Shown: piece by piece, positions 12,986 to 26,112 of the stretch
Numbering within the stretch: the stretch's first letter is position 1
Layout: each line of letters starts with the position of its first letter
From: Diadema setosum
Taxonomy: Eukaryota; Echinodermata; Echinoidea; Diadematoida; Diadematidae
DNA length: 64,000 nt
Reading direction: 5' to 3'
Assembly (NCBI GenBank): GCA_033980235.1
Contig: CM067075.1
Location: 21,471,011-21,535,010 of the forward strand
Made by a program: the position numbers and the translations under genes
The notes under the pieces: model-generated
What the model was told of the DNA's origin: nothing
The model's input: the letters and a program-made list of their open reading frames with translations, nothing else
Database searches by the model: none

Positions 12986-13889
12986 ACGATGAATTCAGAC
13001 ATAATCTATAGGGGCGTAAGTAAGCTGAATTGATAATTTCTCATACGATTGAAGACGAAAGGAGAGATGTATAAAGCCCTGACTACGATAGCCACTATCA
13101 CCTACTCAAAATTAACAAGATTGTCATCAACGTTGAGGGTCAAAATTTTGATTTAAGTATCATTATTTCAATCAACATTACAAAAATTACTTTTTACTTT
13201 GTTGAACCCATTGAAGATCAAACTAAGAACTGAGACGGGGGGGGGGGGGGGGGACTGCTGATGGCAAACCAGTAAATGGGATAAGCTTTATCTCTCTTTC
13301 GACTCCTCAAGTAAATGAGGGAGAAAGAGAAGAGGAATAGATAGAACAAGAAACATATATTTTTAGGATGGGAAGATATGGCTCTTTGGTGTATGCTTGC
13401 GTGGTGAGGATTTCTAATCAATCAGTAAATATTATTGATCATGACTAATAAGGGTGTCATATATTATTTACTTGGTAAAGTTTGATAGTCGAGGTTTGTT
13501 AGCATCTATTTCGTCTGCGAACTCTGCGGATTGCACGGCTTTTCTACCAGGTGGTTTATTCAAAATGAAAACAACAACAATGCGGTTAATTTAACTTCGA
13601 TGTGCTATCGACATAAAAAGTGATTGCGTGCGTATACGTAATGCACTGACAGTAAAGTGCATCGCACCGGTGAAGAACGGGTACGTGTATTCGCCTCATG
13701 CCCATCACTTGTTGGGATGGGTGAATCCTTGGATCTCGGCCATTCCTATTCGCAAGAATCGATTTGTGATTTATAGTTGTCGGAGTGCCCGATGCGCCCT
13801 CCCGCTACCAATACTGGCCTGCACTTAAACTGGGGTTCAAAACGTGATCGAAATACAGACATGGGGGAGAGAGAGATAACAGGATGATG

Positions 13890-13942
13890 CCCCCAGCCCC
13901 CCCCCCCCATCTCCCCCCCCCCCCCCCCACACACACACACCA
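13890..13942. repeat. Poly(C) blocks grading into (CA)n
   Basis: Two poly(C) runs (about 12 and 16 C) are separated by ATCT and followed by CA repeats. Confidence 0.93.
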
Positions 13943-14959
13943 ACAAACATGCACACTCTCACCCACGGGATATATAAAAGGATTACGTCGGGTCCAAGAT
14001 TAGCGAAACTTCGTAGCGAAGGAGCTCATCGAAATATTGAACCCATCTTCCGTCCTTTTCTGAACCGCGGAAAACAAAGACTCTTCCATGAAAACAATGG
14101 ACGGGCATTAAAAAGATGTATGGGTAGGGGGACATCAACTCCTAATTCATACAGATGGATTTACAGAATTCAATTTCATCGACAAACAAAATCCCCTTGA
14201 GTGCCAGTAATGAAAAGAATAATTTACCTTATCCAGGGCGAGTATTCTGGAAAATTTAAAGGGCCTAGATGATAAGTTTTGTCTCAAACGCTTGTTTGCT
14301 CATGTGCCTTTTTACGTGCAAGGCCAAATTTTCATTCTACTTTCAAAATGTTGCATGATAGTCCATATCAATAAAAGCAATATAAATTACTACGTTTTCC
14401 GTGCTTATTTCGGGTATTTTTGTTTCATAAAGTGAATAGACGCTTCGCCGATTGTGTATGTTTTGGTTTCCCATTGCGAAGAAAACGAACGAGAAGTGCA
14501 TCAAGGAAGTAACACCATTATTAAACAATGATAAAGGCTATCGCCATAGGGACCAGTATCTCTTATACTAAAAATCACAAAAAAACACTTTAATATTTTT
14601 GACTGATTTTTCTCTTTCACTTTCCCTCAGATTATTGTGCTGATAACTGGTGGTTGAAACAACCTTTGGAGTAGAGATGGCAGAAAAATCTACATCATGT
14701 GGACGAATTAAGAAGAATGCATGCACAGATTTTGATATCCAAATAATACGAGAAACCTATCATACGGTTAACATGATAGTGACATTCCAGAATTTGAGTA
14801 GTATTCTTTTACAGGTTTAAAGAAAATAAAATTTACGCCTACTGGTATTGATGAAATGACAAGTGAGGTAAACTACCCATTTTCCACCGATTGATTTTCT
14901 TTCATATTAATCACTTTGAGAAAGCCTTTAACTTACTAACAGCAGATTGAATCGTTTTG

Positions 14960-14988
14960 TTTATCACGCAGGACACCTGCGTGATAAA
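14960..14988. repeat. Perfect 13-bp stem, 3-base loop hairpin
   Basis: TTTATCACGCAGG, loop ACA, then CCTGCGTGATAAA, with no mismatch. The stem is too short for a typical microRNA precursor. No function assigned. Confidence 0.9.
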
Positions 14989-16325
14989 TCTGTTTGCTGG
15001 AGCCAGAGATTATTTTTAAAAAAGACAATAAAAGAAGGATGACATTCCTGAAGCGTTTGTGACAAGGATTGCGTTGAATTAAACAGCTTGGGAGGGACAA
15101 AACCGAATTGACAAAACGAGCATAAAATCAGGTAGCTACAAAGTTACCCTGCAGCTGAATCGCTTAAGGATTCATCATCAAATGATAAATATTGTCTCAG
15201 AGCTACAAAAAGGGGGATTAAGAGGATTATTGTTGCAATCTGCTGGAAAGAAGAAGAACAGCGCCAACCCGTTAATCGTATACAGTCGCAAGGAACTTTT
15301 TTTTTTTTCAGACAGAGATAATCCATTTGACTTGCCTGCAGACATCTCAGGGAAATTTCGTTTGCGAGTAAATCTCGACGAAATCCCTGATTAAGTTTGT
15401 TTTGCTTTTCTTAATTAGAATTATATCGGACATAGTTATAAGCCAACGAGGTTTCAAGATGTCACTAGTTTCTTGGTATCCTGGAGACAAAGCTCAGACC
15501 GTTAAACTCCGTTGAAGACGAGGTGATCCGGCCTTGGAAACTCGCGCCTGATTGCGCGAAAGTATTGACGTCGCCCAAACGTGGTATATGACCCACTTTA
15601 TGCGTTACCCAGGCATCACACCTGGAGAAAGTTTACCGGCTTTCCGCCATCATCAGTTATTAGATATCGATGACAAGCCAATAGCAAGGCACTGACCTCG
15701 ACATGCATTTTTAACCCTTCAACTGCTTCCCTTTTTGATTAACCTAAACACGTACAAGAGAAATACCATTAGCGTTTACCTAAAAGTAATAGAAATAACC
15801 CATGATTTATGTTTTTGATAAAAGCGTCATTTGCAATTATATATTGATGTTAGGTTACCAAAAAACGTGGTCGTTTAGGGATAGCACTTTGCGTTGGCTC
15901 AACGTTATCAACTTTAAGAGGAAATATATTAAAGATCAGCACACAATTCATTTGACAGGAGAAGCTGTTGTATGCATTAACCCTGACAAGGAAGACGAGG
16001 AAACTCAGCTTGCCTCCTCGACGAAAGAATCTCCTCCCTGCTTGAATTAATTTGTCTTAGAATATCAGTCAACGGTCACTCTTCCGTGTGCGCTGCAGCT
16101 GTTCCCCCTGGCACTCACGAGGAAAATTATAGATTTCTTTGATCACCAAAGGATCAAACTTTAAGTCCGGAAGTGCATGTCAATCTCGCTGAGTGATTTC
16201 TGTCCAAAGCATTCTTATTGCACCAGTTGTAATTGCTAAACGGGAAAATGATTTAACTTAAAGAGTTCATCATCCAATTATTCAGCAGAGCGTGACGTCA
16301 CCGGAGTTGGTGTTAGAGATGCACT

Positions 16326-16706
16326 TTAAAGAGATGGTATAGTATTGGTTGAGGCGAGGACTCTGCTTGTAACTTTTTGCGAGATACTTAGAAACCACTT
16401 CATGAAATGTGTAAGAGCACACAATTCTAAGAGGAATTCAAAGTTCATTTGTTTTGATGAAAATCGGTTTTAAAATGGCTGAGATATCTTTAAAAAGTGA
16501 TTCTAATAAAAGGTGGGTCCCAGCTTTTATGATGATCGCTTTGTTTTAGATATCTCTGCCATTTCAAAAACCAATTGTCATCAGATAAACATTGAATCCC
16601 TCTTAAAATGATATGCTGTTTCATGATCCATACGAGATTTCCCATTATCTTCAACAATCATCTTCAAAAAAGTTGGAAACCTGAACCTCCATCTCATCCG
16701 ATACTC
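16326..16706. mobile_element. Fold-back MITE family 1, copy 2
   Basis: The left end TTAAAGAGATGGTATAGTAT is followed by a shared interior (GAGATACTTAGAAACCACTT; GAAAATCGGTTTTAAAATGG). The centre is inverted, with AGATATCTCTGCCATTTC near 16550. The right end ...CTGAACCTCCATCTCATCC mirrors the left arm, but the outermost bases have decayed. The arms are imperfectly complementary over most of the ~380 bp. Confidence 0.85.
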
Positions 16707-16935
16707 CAGAATGCCTGTATTGCTTGAATTACTTGCAGTGTAGTCTAGCAGAATGCATGATTTTTGTCGATTCGTTTTAATGTGTATTTGCTCCTTGTCT
16801 TTACAATTGTTATGGTCATTTGCCTGCAGCACAACCATTTTGTGTTTTGCGCCGAAACAAAATTTGAGAAATTCTTACATTTTACTGTAAACAAGGATGC
16901 AACATTTCGTGAGCATTGAAATATCGAAGGAAATT

Positions 16936-16938
<3 letters not shown>

Positions 16939-16977
<39 letters not shown>
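16939..16977. repeat. (AT)n microsatellite
   Basis: About 19 AT units. Confidence 0.95.
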
Positions 16978-16985
<8 letters not shown>

Positions 16986-17404
16986 CAAACGACACAAAGC
17001 CGTTTCAGAATATTTTTTTTTTATCTAAAGGAGAACGAATAGGGATAACTTCTGTGAAGAAGTAATTTCGACCGTTATCGTTTGGAAATTTGAAATCATC
17101 ATCAATTTCGGGTAATTTCACTTCACCTCACACCTGCTACCTATCACCTGAAGCATAAAAAGGCAGAATCAAGAGTTGCGTCTCCTTAACGTACGTACGG
17201 AGGATAAGATTATTCGTTATTCTTGTTATCTGGGATTTGTTTTTTATTTGTAGAAATGGAGATGCAGTATCACTGTTTATATTCCATTGCTTTCCTTGAT
17301 GAATACTTTTTTCTTCTTCTCAAATGTGCCGTTTGGTAAAACTTGTGCTGGTTTTGTAAAATATTCACTCTTCAGAAATAGAAAGTGTACAAGTGACAAG
17401 ATAC

Positions 17405-17406
<2 letters not shown>

Positions 17407-17439
<33 letters not shown>

Positions 17440-17455
17440 TCTCTTTTTTCTCTCT
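17407..17455. repeat. (CT)n microsatellite
   Basis: CT array with one CCC and one TTTTTT interruption. Confidence 0.93.
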
Positions 17456-18080
17456 CTGTACTAACCCATGTTAACATAATCTGCATATCAAAAAGTAAGA
17501 CAGTCTACTGTACAATAGATACATGATACATTTTTCAATGTATACAAATTTTTAAAGGATATATAATTTACGTTACGACATTAAAAGTAATCCTTCCTTT
17601 ATATTGTATCTACTTTTCTTAAAAGTAACAATTCCATAGCTTGGATTTTTCTCTCACCTGTATCACCTGTGAAGGAGCAACCAACTTTGATGAGGATACA
17701 TCACCTTCAGTCTATCTTTTTTAAGTCTCAAATACCTCTACACTCAAATGCCTATAACGTGTTACTGGCTCATAAACATGCACACATGATATATACTGCA
17801 CATATGATATGTGTATTTGTGTGTGTGTGCGCGTATGCGTGTGTGTAAAGTGTAAACGAAAGGTGACTAAATTTGTATTCCCTGGAATAGATATTTTTAC
17901 TACAAAAAAAGGGACGATAAACAACTTCACTTACGATTGTTGATTACAGATATTTATATTGATGTCGTTCTACCGAGGAACTATTATAGGCAGAGACATC
18001 GACGCACGACACGTATCTTGCTTTCAGCAACATTTCATCGATAAACAGCTAAAGGTTGTTCACTCAAGAAATCAATGCTT

Positions 18081-18129
18081 TTGTGTGTGTGTTTGTGTGC
18101 GTGCGTGTGTGTGCGCGCGCGTGTGTGTA
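18081..18129. repeat. (GT)n/(GC)n alternating tract
   Basis: An almost uninterrupted purine-pyrimidine alternation including GCGCGCGCG, which can adopt Z-DNA. Confidence 0.9.
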
Positions 18130-18300
18130 TCGTCAAGCATCCAGATAAAGCTTTCAAAACAGGGATAGTCACCTTGACCCATCGTCGTTACGTGAATAGT
18201 AACTGTAAAATCACTTTATGAGGTCTGTGATGATAATTGTGATGACAATCAGAACATGTAGAATGATAATATCCTCCATTAAAAATACTGTTACTTTGAA

Positions 18301-18305
<5 letters not shown>

Positions 18306-18345
<40 letters not shown>
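18306..18345. repeat. (AT)n microsatellite
   Basis: About 20 AT units. Confidence 0.95.
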
Positions 18346-18348
<3 letters not shown>

Positions 18349-18563
18349 AGTTGTTGTAGTCATAATTGTTGCCATGATCATGATATAAAACTGTACCATA
18401 AATCAAAAGATTATGCAAAACTGAAATTACGTTGACAATGATGATGATTGTGATGATGATAATAATGTGGTGTCAAACTTTAGTACCTTACACCCCATCT
18501 AGAGCATATCCCAGAGAAGCTTTAAATCAAAATAATAATGGGCCTGTAGGATGGTATGATTGT

Positions 18564-19095
18564 TTAACTCTTTATGTGCCACGTTCGCACGTCCAACTCA
18601 GTCGACGGCGTGCCAACTTCGCATATTCTGCTCAACAAACAAAGCCGCCAAAACCGATCGATAAATCGGCTAATCACTGCGCTAATCCCGCGGCACAATG
18701 AAAGCGTATCTCGTGCTTTTGTTTCTCTCATATACGGCTTGCAACCTATGTGGTGATTGACTATCAAGCCGTGTTCCCAACTAGATTTACTCGTACATAT
18801 TAAGTTACTGCCACGGTTTTACGTGCAAAAGTCATGCCTTTACAGTAATGTAGCAAGTGATCATTTAAAAGAAAATTCAAAATAGATTCGTCATACAATT
18901 TATATCGAAACAAAGCTTGGCATTCCTTGTTAACTTTGCGTGCTATTATGCCCATCTTAACAGAAATCTGTAGAAGTAATACACATTGGAAAAACAGAAT
19001 TCCTTCTCAAAGCATGACTACGTTCCTGTCTCAGAACGTTCCTGTCTCTCAACGTGGCACAAAGGGGGTTTCCACCGTGGCACATAAAGAGTTAA
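18564..19095. mobile_element. piggyBac-type MITE flanked by TTAA
   Basis: The ends are exact inverted repeats: TTAACTCTTTATGTGCCACG at the left and its reverse complement at the right. The body is 18568-19091 and both sides carry TTAA, as expected for piggyBac target duplication. Near the right end a second, inverted, copy of the word CGTGGCACA occurs (about 19051). The element is about 524 bp between the TTAA sites and has no transposase frame. The perfect 20-base termini suggest a fairly recent insertion. Confidence 0.88.
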
Positions 19096-21159
19096 AATGA
19101 AATGCGCCCGAAACAGGGCTTTTCAGATCTATTTTGCTATCGAGAATACAACCAAACTTTCTCAGTTGATGGATTATTCTACAGCAGTAAGAGGAAATTT
19201 CGAAGAAATGAATATGACATGATACCTACTTAACCTGAATTATTTGCTCTTAAGGCTAGCGTCACTCCGCAATCACGTGGACATATTTTCATGTATTTGC
19301 TTCGGTAATTATATATTCTCCAAACAAATATTCTTCCGTCGCCTTTCCTTATACTTCAAGAACAATTATCATGAGATTTATAACACGTTTATCAATATTT
19401 ATGGAATACCATTTCTTTGGAAATGCTGATATGTCTCCATGGAAGCGTAGCAATGTCAGTGTCAATTATTGACAGACCAGAACACAGAATATACAAATAA
19501 GATGTTTTCCCCCTAATCGCCCAGAGTGGAGTAATTACGTCAATCATTTCGAACTCACGCCTAATAAAGCCTACACTAGAGTTGACAGAGAACAGAAATT
19601 ACGCGTACTCATGATTTCAGCACTGTCATTTATCGCTCTTCGCCAATCCACACGCGTTCTCTTCAGACTGTTACTAGGCATTACAATCTGTAAATCTTAA
19701 TTTCTTTCCTTTTCTTTTGTTTCCATTTTGGTAACTGATTGCCACTTTGCTACAGGAAAACAAACCACAAACAAAATTCGAACACTAAACGGCAGAGATG
19801 AGAACACATGAATGTTCCCAAGATGACGAAAAGAAGAATTTGATGGCCGCCAACGTTAAAAGTTCAATTCTTTTTTTCCTGCAGCTGTATTGATTCACGT
19901 CAGAATCTGAACACAGTTGCCTACACAACTGTAGATACGTATTTCGTTTTGGGTCCATTATGGGAATTAACACTGCCTCATTTTCTCCACGTTATGCAGT
20001 TTATTTGCTTTTTCACTGAACATTTTTTTTTTTTGGCAATCCCGTGCATTGGCAGAAAAAAAAGTGAGAGAGCACACGTGATTCACTTCTGGTTGCCAAA
20101 ATTGTTTAATCCTTTTATAATTCTTTTTAAACGCATGAATAATGTATCTCCTGTAAGCTGCGAGTGGTGTAGATTATTACGTAGACCAATCATCATTTTA
20201 GTGTTTGTTTGTTTGTTGTTAACCGCTACAATGTCATATTGGAAGAAATCGTCTACTGTGTTTTTCATGAGTAATGGGTCCGAAGGCATGTCTCTCTTGG
20301 TTTTTTTTTTCACTAGTTTTCCTTCTTCGTTTTCAAAGGATATATTGAATATGATTAGTCTTTACGCATTCCCGTTGAACGCTGCAAAGTTGAATGACCA
20401 AATACACGTTAACCACTCACATTTGAATTGGAATTGTAGAGTTTGTTTGTTTGTGTCTTCGTAAAATTAAACATAAAATGAATCAATACGACATCAAATC
20501 GATGTGTGTTTTTGTTTTTGTTTGTTTGTTTGTTTGTTTGGTTTTTTTTTTTTGGGGTGGAAGTCTTCTCAGTTAATGATGGGCACAGGAGTCGTAGGAA
20601 GTTGATTTCAACATTTTATCGTTTTTACTCATTCTGTTTAAATATTAGTGGTGCAATGTTCGTCATCTATCACGGTCTCATGATTATAGCCAGCAGAATG
20701 ATTACTTAAGCAACGTGAGGGAAGAGGTGCTGTTTGTGACGTAAGAACTGACTACGAATAAATTTGGATGTCAATGTTTTGTGTCTCATGATATGAATAG
20801 TGTACAATGATTAAGTACTTTGTTATAGTAAGGGGGGAGAGAGACACTACAACTTTGATCTCGCAAAGCGACCCATTTTCCTCTGAAGAAGTTTAGTATG
20901 TCCCGTCACGCATAGAATAGATTATCGAACAGCAAACCTGTTACTTTAAAAGTATTTCATCCTTTTTGCTCCTTTTTTTTTTTTAGTGTAAAAATTGTGA
21001 TAAGATTGACATCATATCTCATAGACGGTATAATGTAACTCTACTTTCAAAGCTTCCAAAAATGTTCAATATATCTTCTTCTTTTTTGGACAGCCAGCGA
21101 CTGAAGATTTCTTCCAAATACTGTATCAAGGGTAAGAAAAACCACAGTTGACACAGTCC

Positions 21160-21530
21160 CAAAAATGACCCAAGATGGTCATATAAGCATGGAATTTTTA
21201 ATTTCGCGCGAAGTTGGCCCCGAACTTGGTTAAAAACCGATCAACACCCAAAACAAATACTATCCCTCCAGAAGGTCACACAATAACACCAAAACCACAC
21301 TATAGAAGGCTACATGAAGAAAGGAATCATTGTCATAAAATGAACCTTCTTTCGAGCTATTCGCCAAAAATTTTGCCACCCCTCACGAAGTTGCTGCCGG
21401 ATCCTGGGAAACTCCATAGGTGGTCACACGGCGGTTTTGATAAGATGTCCTCACGAACGACCAGGAGTTCATATGATATGAGCTGAATTTTGAAATTTCC
21501 TTTATCATGTGACCATCTTTGCCCAGATAG
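21160..21530. mobile_element. Possible degraded inverted-repeat element
   Basis: The left end CCCAAGATGGTCATATAAGC... followed by GGAATTTTTAATTTC is mirrored on the right by ...GAAATTTCC...CATGTGACCATCTTTG. The arms match over about 30-40 bases with mismatches. Its boundaries and class are unclear. Confidence 0.4.
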
Positions 21531-24238
21531 TGTGACGCCTACAAGATATAGGAGAAATGTTTTCATTTCATTCTCAAACTGATGTGGCCGTGGGAGACTC
21601 ACATAAACGCACAGACACACACAAAATTACAAAATAACTTCTTTTTTTATGTTTACGTTCTCAAATGCGTCTATAAGTAATGGACACTGGCATATGTCTT
21701 GTCATTCAAATCCAGGCTGTGATATGTAGCATTCTTAAGCTTTCAACAAAACATAGGTTGTTTTTCTTGTCTTTTCTAAACTTAGAGTTTCTTTAACTCG
21801 CGTGTTGTACCTGTGTTGCAACAAAACACCCCTTTTCTGTGACTCGGCATGTAAAGTGCGCGTCTGTCGCGGGTTATTTAATACAGCGGATATGGCGCTG
21901 AATGCATGACATGTACTCGGGACCGGACTGTTTCCGTTCAGTTCATCTGACCTGTCACGCTGATCGATTGTGCGAGAATGTAAGTCACGTGACTAGGGGC
22001 ATTGATGGCAACAATGGCCATGCTCTACTTTCCTGGTTTTTGTTTTCTACCGCATCTTTGTCAAAGCACTTTGAGTTATGGAATGTTTTTCATAACTGTA
22101 AATCTGTTTATTTTGAGTTAGGGATCGATCTTTAGTCGTGATAAAATAACGGAAAACAAGAAAGATTCCGAAAAAAATTTGTAAATCGGGTCTTCTCCCA
22201 CAACCAGAGAAGAAAATGAAAATAATATATTTATACCATTTCATTAATCTGTATGTAAAACTGACGATGCAGGAATGCCCTACAGAACTCCTAGGGAAGC
22301 AACACAAATTCCCATTTCTTTAATAAGGGTAAAACGTCCCAATCCCTTGACCAGTCTGAATTTGGAGGACAAGATTTTTTTAATGCACCATTTAAGCCTT
22401 TCTTAGTCCATGGTAACGGATGTCAGAGCCTGTGCTTGTTTGTTGGGTTGTTTTTTTTTTTCAACACAATTCGTTTCAATACAAATGCTGTGATACGGTG
22501 AAGTTTCAACAAAATGCATGGGAGCTCCTAATGACCCCAAGATAATAACCATGCATGTTTGCTACAGAAATTCATCTACAAAAGCAATCAAAGTTGGTAG
22601 CTACTGAATAATTATCCTTGTTTCTTCATGGGTCCTGTCTACATTGTAACCTCTAATATTAATGCACACCAATGGGTTACCGTTCTATGTTCCTGCGCTC
22701 ACTCTGCCACTCTATCTTTTAAGCTATTTTAGCTTTAAAGTAATTCCAAAATCTCAGAAGACTTTGCTGCAACATTCTCATATTAAGCCCATCATCATGA
22801 GCAGTTTGTATTCCTGATGGATATTCAACATAACCAGCGGCCCCTGCTCTCGTACCAAAACATGTATGGGCATTGGAAATTAACTCTTTCACGACCAACG
22901 ACAACAAGAGTGCATAGGACTTCACCAGAGCTTATGGAGACGGTTCTGAGGAGGTTAAGCAATTCTACCTCCTGCCATCGTCCCTCCTATGAGGTAAGCG
23001 AGCCGATTTTTGTTTTCTTTTTTATCCTCTCTCCCTCATTTTAGCAGTTTAATGCCCCTCAGGACTCTGTCTTCTGGAGGTAATCTTAATCATGCGTCTG
23101 ACCTTTTTGGAATTCGCTACAGAACATTAATCCAAAACAGCATCTGACAGGGAAAAAAAAAAGTATAACGAACAGGAAAAAGAAGAGATGGAAAAGACGA
23201 AAGCAACGGATCTTAGTTGCTGATGCTCGCATGGGCCTTTTAACAATTCATGCTAGAAAATTGGTCGAGCAGAGTTTCTTAAACAGGTGCGTGCGCCGTC
23301 TGCTTTTCCTAAAAGTATACATAAAAAGTTTCTTACCTTGTCAATTCTACTGCTATTTAGTTCTATAGTTGTTTGTTGTTATTGTTGTTTTTTCTGGTTT
23401 AAACCCACGCTAATTTACCTTTGGAAAATGCAATATCACAACAGCATTATTTTCAATACGACTGCAATATCTACACCGTAGCGCCCTTAAGTATAAAATG
23501 TCACTGGTAATATCCACAGAATTAGAAAATGATTGTCTGACCAGACGACATTATAAAGGGCAACCTTTTCTACCTCAAATTGATTTGCCAATTTCAGTGT
23601 AATTTTGACATTCCCTAAACACACGAGTAAAACGAAAATTCATGTTTATTTTTGACAGCTCATCACTTTCTTATCCGTTATAACGAGAGAAGTGACAGGC
23701 GACATGAAATGAAAGTAAAGAGTTTATTGAATAAAGTTGATGATAAATTCGTTATTAAAAAAATGAAAGACTTTTCGTTTACCATTCTCTGTCTTAGGAC
23801 TCGAGCATGTCAGTATTTGTGAAGCCTAACCCTTTAATATCGAAGTAACAATATTCACGTTGTGATTTTTATCAAAGCTTCAATAGATACTGTATATTGT
23901 GTATCTTCTTTGATTGGTTGTGGTATCAACTATGATAGTGCTTCTTCCACGTAATTTTTAATAGATAATGGCTTTGGGGGAATTTGCTCATTTCCAAATG
24001 ATAAGTGTTCTCACTTTGCTGCTTCTTTATCTTTTTGATTACCAAAATATTTTTTTTTTCATAGAGTAATAAACATTAGTGGATAGTGTTCTTTGGATTC
24101 CTGAGGGCTTCAGTACAGGCCGCTAATGATACCATACCGAGTTTCACGGGGTGTACTCGCAGACCAACCACTGCTGCTGATTAAAGGTCGTCTGTGATCT
24201 GAAAATGACTTCGGTGTATGATGTGTCAGTTTATGCGC

Positions 24239-24282
24239 GGGGGGGGGGGGGGGGTGCATGAGTATGTGTGTGTGTGTGTGCG
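24239..24282. repeat. Poly(G) followed by (GT)n
   Basis: About 16 G, then GCATGAGTAT and a GT repeat. Confidence 0.9.
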
Positions 24283-25399
24283 TGCTCGCCCGCATCTATT
24301 GATATATCAATGTGTGTATGTATTAACCTATAAAGAGTAGCATAAAATCATTCCCCAGACTTACCCGAAACTATTTCACTGTGGGTTGACACATCTCTAG
24401 TTAATCCGCCTTCTTTTTCATTTGAATTTCAAGTTAGCATGATGATAACACGAGAATTAATAGAAAGTAGTAAAAGCATGCGCATTTATATACATTCATT
24501 TTCTCAAGTTAATTCACACGGGGTGATCGAATGCGTAGCTTCAATTATAAAGATCCATACTTCTTAAATGGCAAAACAACAGATTACGAAATGTCGCCTG
24601 GGTTGGGCCGCCTGCTCTATCGGACATCAAAGGCAACATTTACGATTGTCATGAGCGAAGAAGAGCGTAAGGAAGGGAGAAATACCAGACGCAAATGCCA
24701 ACATGGAATAATTGTAACAGCTGAAAGTTAATGTCAAGTCTCCGTAGGAGGCGGTCTTCTTATCTTTATATGACACTAATGTTGATACTCACCTACCGGG
24801 CTTCTGTCGTCTGTCGTCGTTAAAGTCATGTTGTGCGCTCGGTATGACGTAACGATGCACGTGACTTCATCTCTTCGTTTCCTATTGGGCTACCAACTTA
24901 GCACACGGCTTTACACAGAGAACGTCCTACTTTGTTTCAAGTTACGAAGGCACTGGAAAAAAAAGGAAGTAGAAATAGTTACCCTGTTCACACCATTCCA
25001 CATTGAAAAACATCGTTTCAAAAGACGCGATGAAAAAAAAAAGGAAAAAAAGAACAAGGAGAAGAAAAAAGGTAAGCTGAAAAAGAAGGAGTGATTAAAC
25101 TCGTTGCAGCTTAACTGTACGTCATTACTAAACATGACTCAGGGACTGTTACAGCCACTTGGGTGGTGTCTGATTTTCTATTAAGGACTATTTGAAAGAG
25201 ACTGTGTAGTGAAATATTCCACAGACCTCAAAAATAATAATTATTATATCGTCACTATCACTGTGCTGACACGATATATCAATACTTAGGATGTTTTGGT
25301 GTTTACGGTGAAACTTTGGAAACCTATTGCGCGTGAACTTGAATTTGACTAGAAAAACGGCGCAGACTCTATAACAGCCTGAGACTACCGTAGTGGCAA

Positions 25400-25434
25400 A
25401 AAAGAAAGAAGGAAAGAAAGAAAGAAAGAAAGAC
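25400..25434. repeat. (GAAA)n microsatellite
   Basis: Six to seven GAAA units with one GGAA variant. Confidence 0.9.
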
Positions 25435-26112
25435 ACAAACAAGCAAACTAAAGTATCAAAGGGTGTAGAGTTGTTGTTGTTGTTAATCACGTTATGCTGG
25501 GGAAAAAAAATCCAGAAGAATACTTACAATGGCCAACGTAAGAGCATTCAAGAAAATAACCGACCATGAAAAAAGCAACAGGAAAATGGCAATATCACTA
25601 TCTTTAAGCCTCTGCTTGTAGCTGTTATCAATCTTGCCCTACGGAAAGTAAACAAACCATTATCACCTTCCCTGTGACGTCGAAAGCAATCTTGTCTTGG
25701 TCTAGGTGCCGCATTAAAACAATCCATTTGCCTTTGTCTTTGACTCTGATATACGCCGCTATGATTGGTGATCAGTAATTACCTCTCGAACCCAGCAATT
25801 ACTTTGGTGGCGTGCTTAATCGTTCCTGCCAAATACGTGACCGCTCTCGACTTCCCTGCAATGAAGGCCCTTCTCAGAGGCGTCCCAGATCTTGGCTGTC
25901 TGGAGGTGTTTGGATGAGGTCCACTCTCCTATGATTAATTCAACTACGGATCATTAACTTAGCAAGTCCAAGGAACAACATGTCTGTGGTGTAATGATTT
26001 ATCATATGTTTTGCTTTGTTTTGTTTTTTCTTTAAAACGGTATCAGCATTCGTTGCTAATATAATGGCAAGGTATAGTTTTTTTTTTTCATTAATATTCT
26101 GGAGCCCCTTTC

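Larger units (their letters stand above)
9842..16325. other. Long non-coding stretch with simple repeats
   Basis: No gene recognised. Simple repeats: CT/GT at 10751-10838, CT at 11402-11452, (GTTTT)n at 11986-12026, (AAAAC)n at 12705-12746, (CA)n at 12940-12983, poly(G) at 13237-13253 and poly(C)-(CA)n at 13890-13942. A perfect 13-bp hairpin is at 14960-14988. A TATAAAAGG lies near 13973. A GC-rich patch at 15480-15680 has no recognised product. Confidence 0.65.
16707..18563. other. Non-coding stretch with simple repeats
   Basis: (AT)n at 16939-16977, (CT)n at 17407-17455, a GT/GC alternating purine-pyrimidine tract at 18081-18129 and (AT)n at 18306-18345. No gene recognised. Confidence 0.7.
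19096..26112. other. Long stretch without recognised genes
   Basis: Several 60-170 codon open frames occur (for example 19949-20464), but none shows recognisable domains. A possible degraded inverted-repeat element is noted at 21160-21530. Simple repeats include a GTTT array near 20511-20540, poly(G)-(GT)n at 24239-24282 and (GAAA)n at 25400-25434. Most other sequence looks unique. Confidence 0.6.

Noticed and set aside
19949..20464. 171-codon plus-strand frame
   Set aside because: Phe- and Leu-rich with runs that reflect T-rich DNA, no recognised domain, and GTTT repeats inside it.
22874..22893. TTAACTCTTTCACGACC resembling a piggyBac end
   Set aside because: No matching inverted end or second TTAA in a sensible distance.
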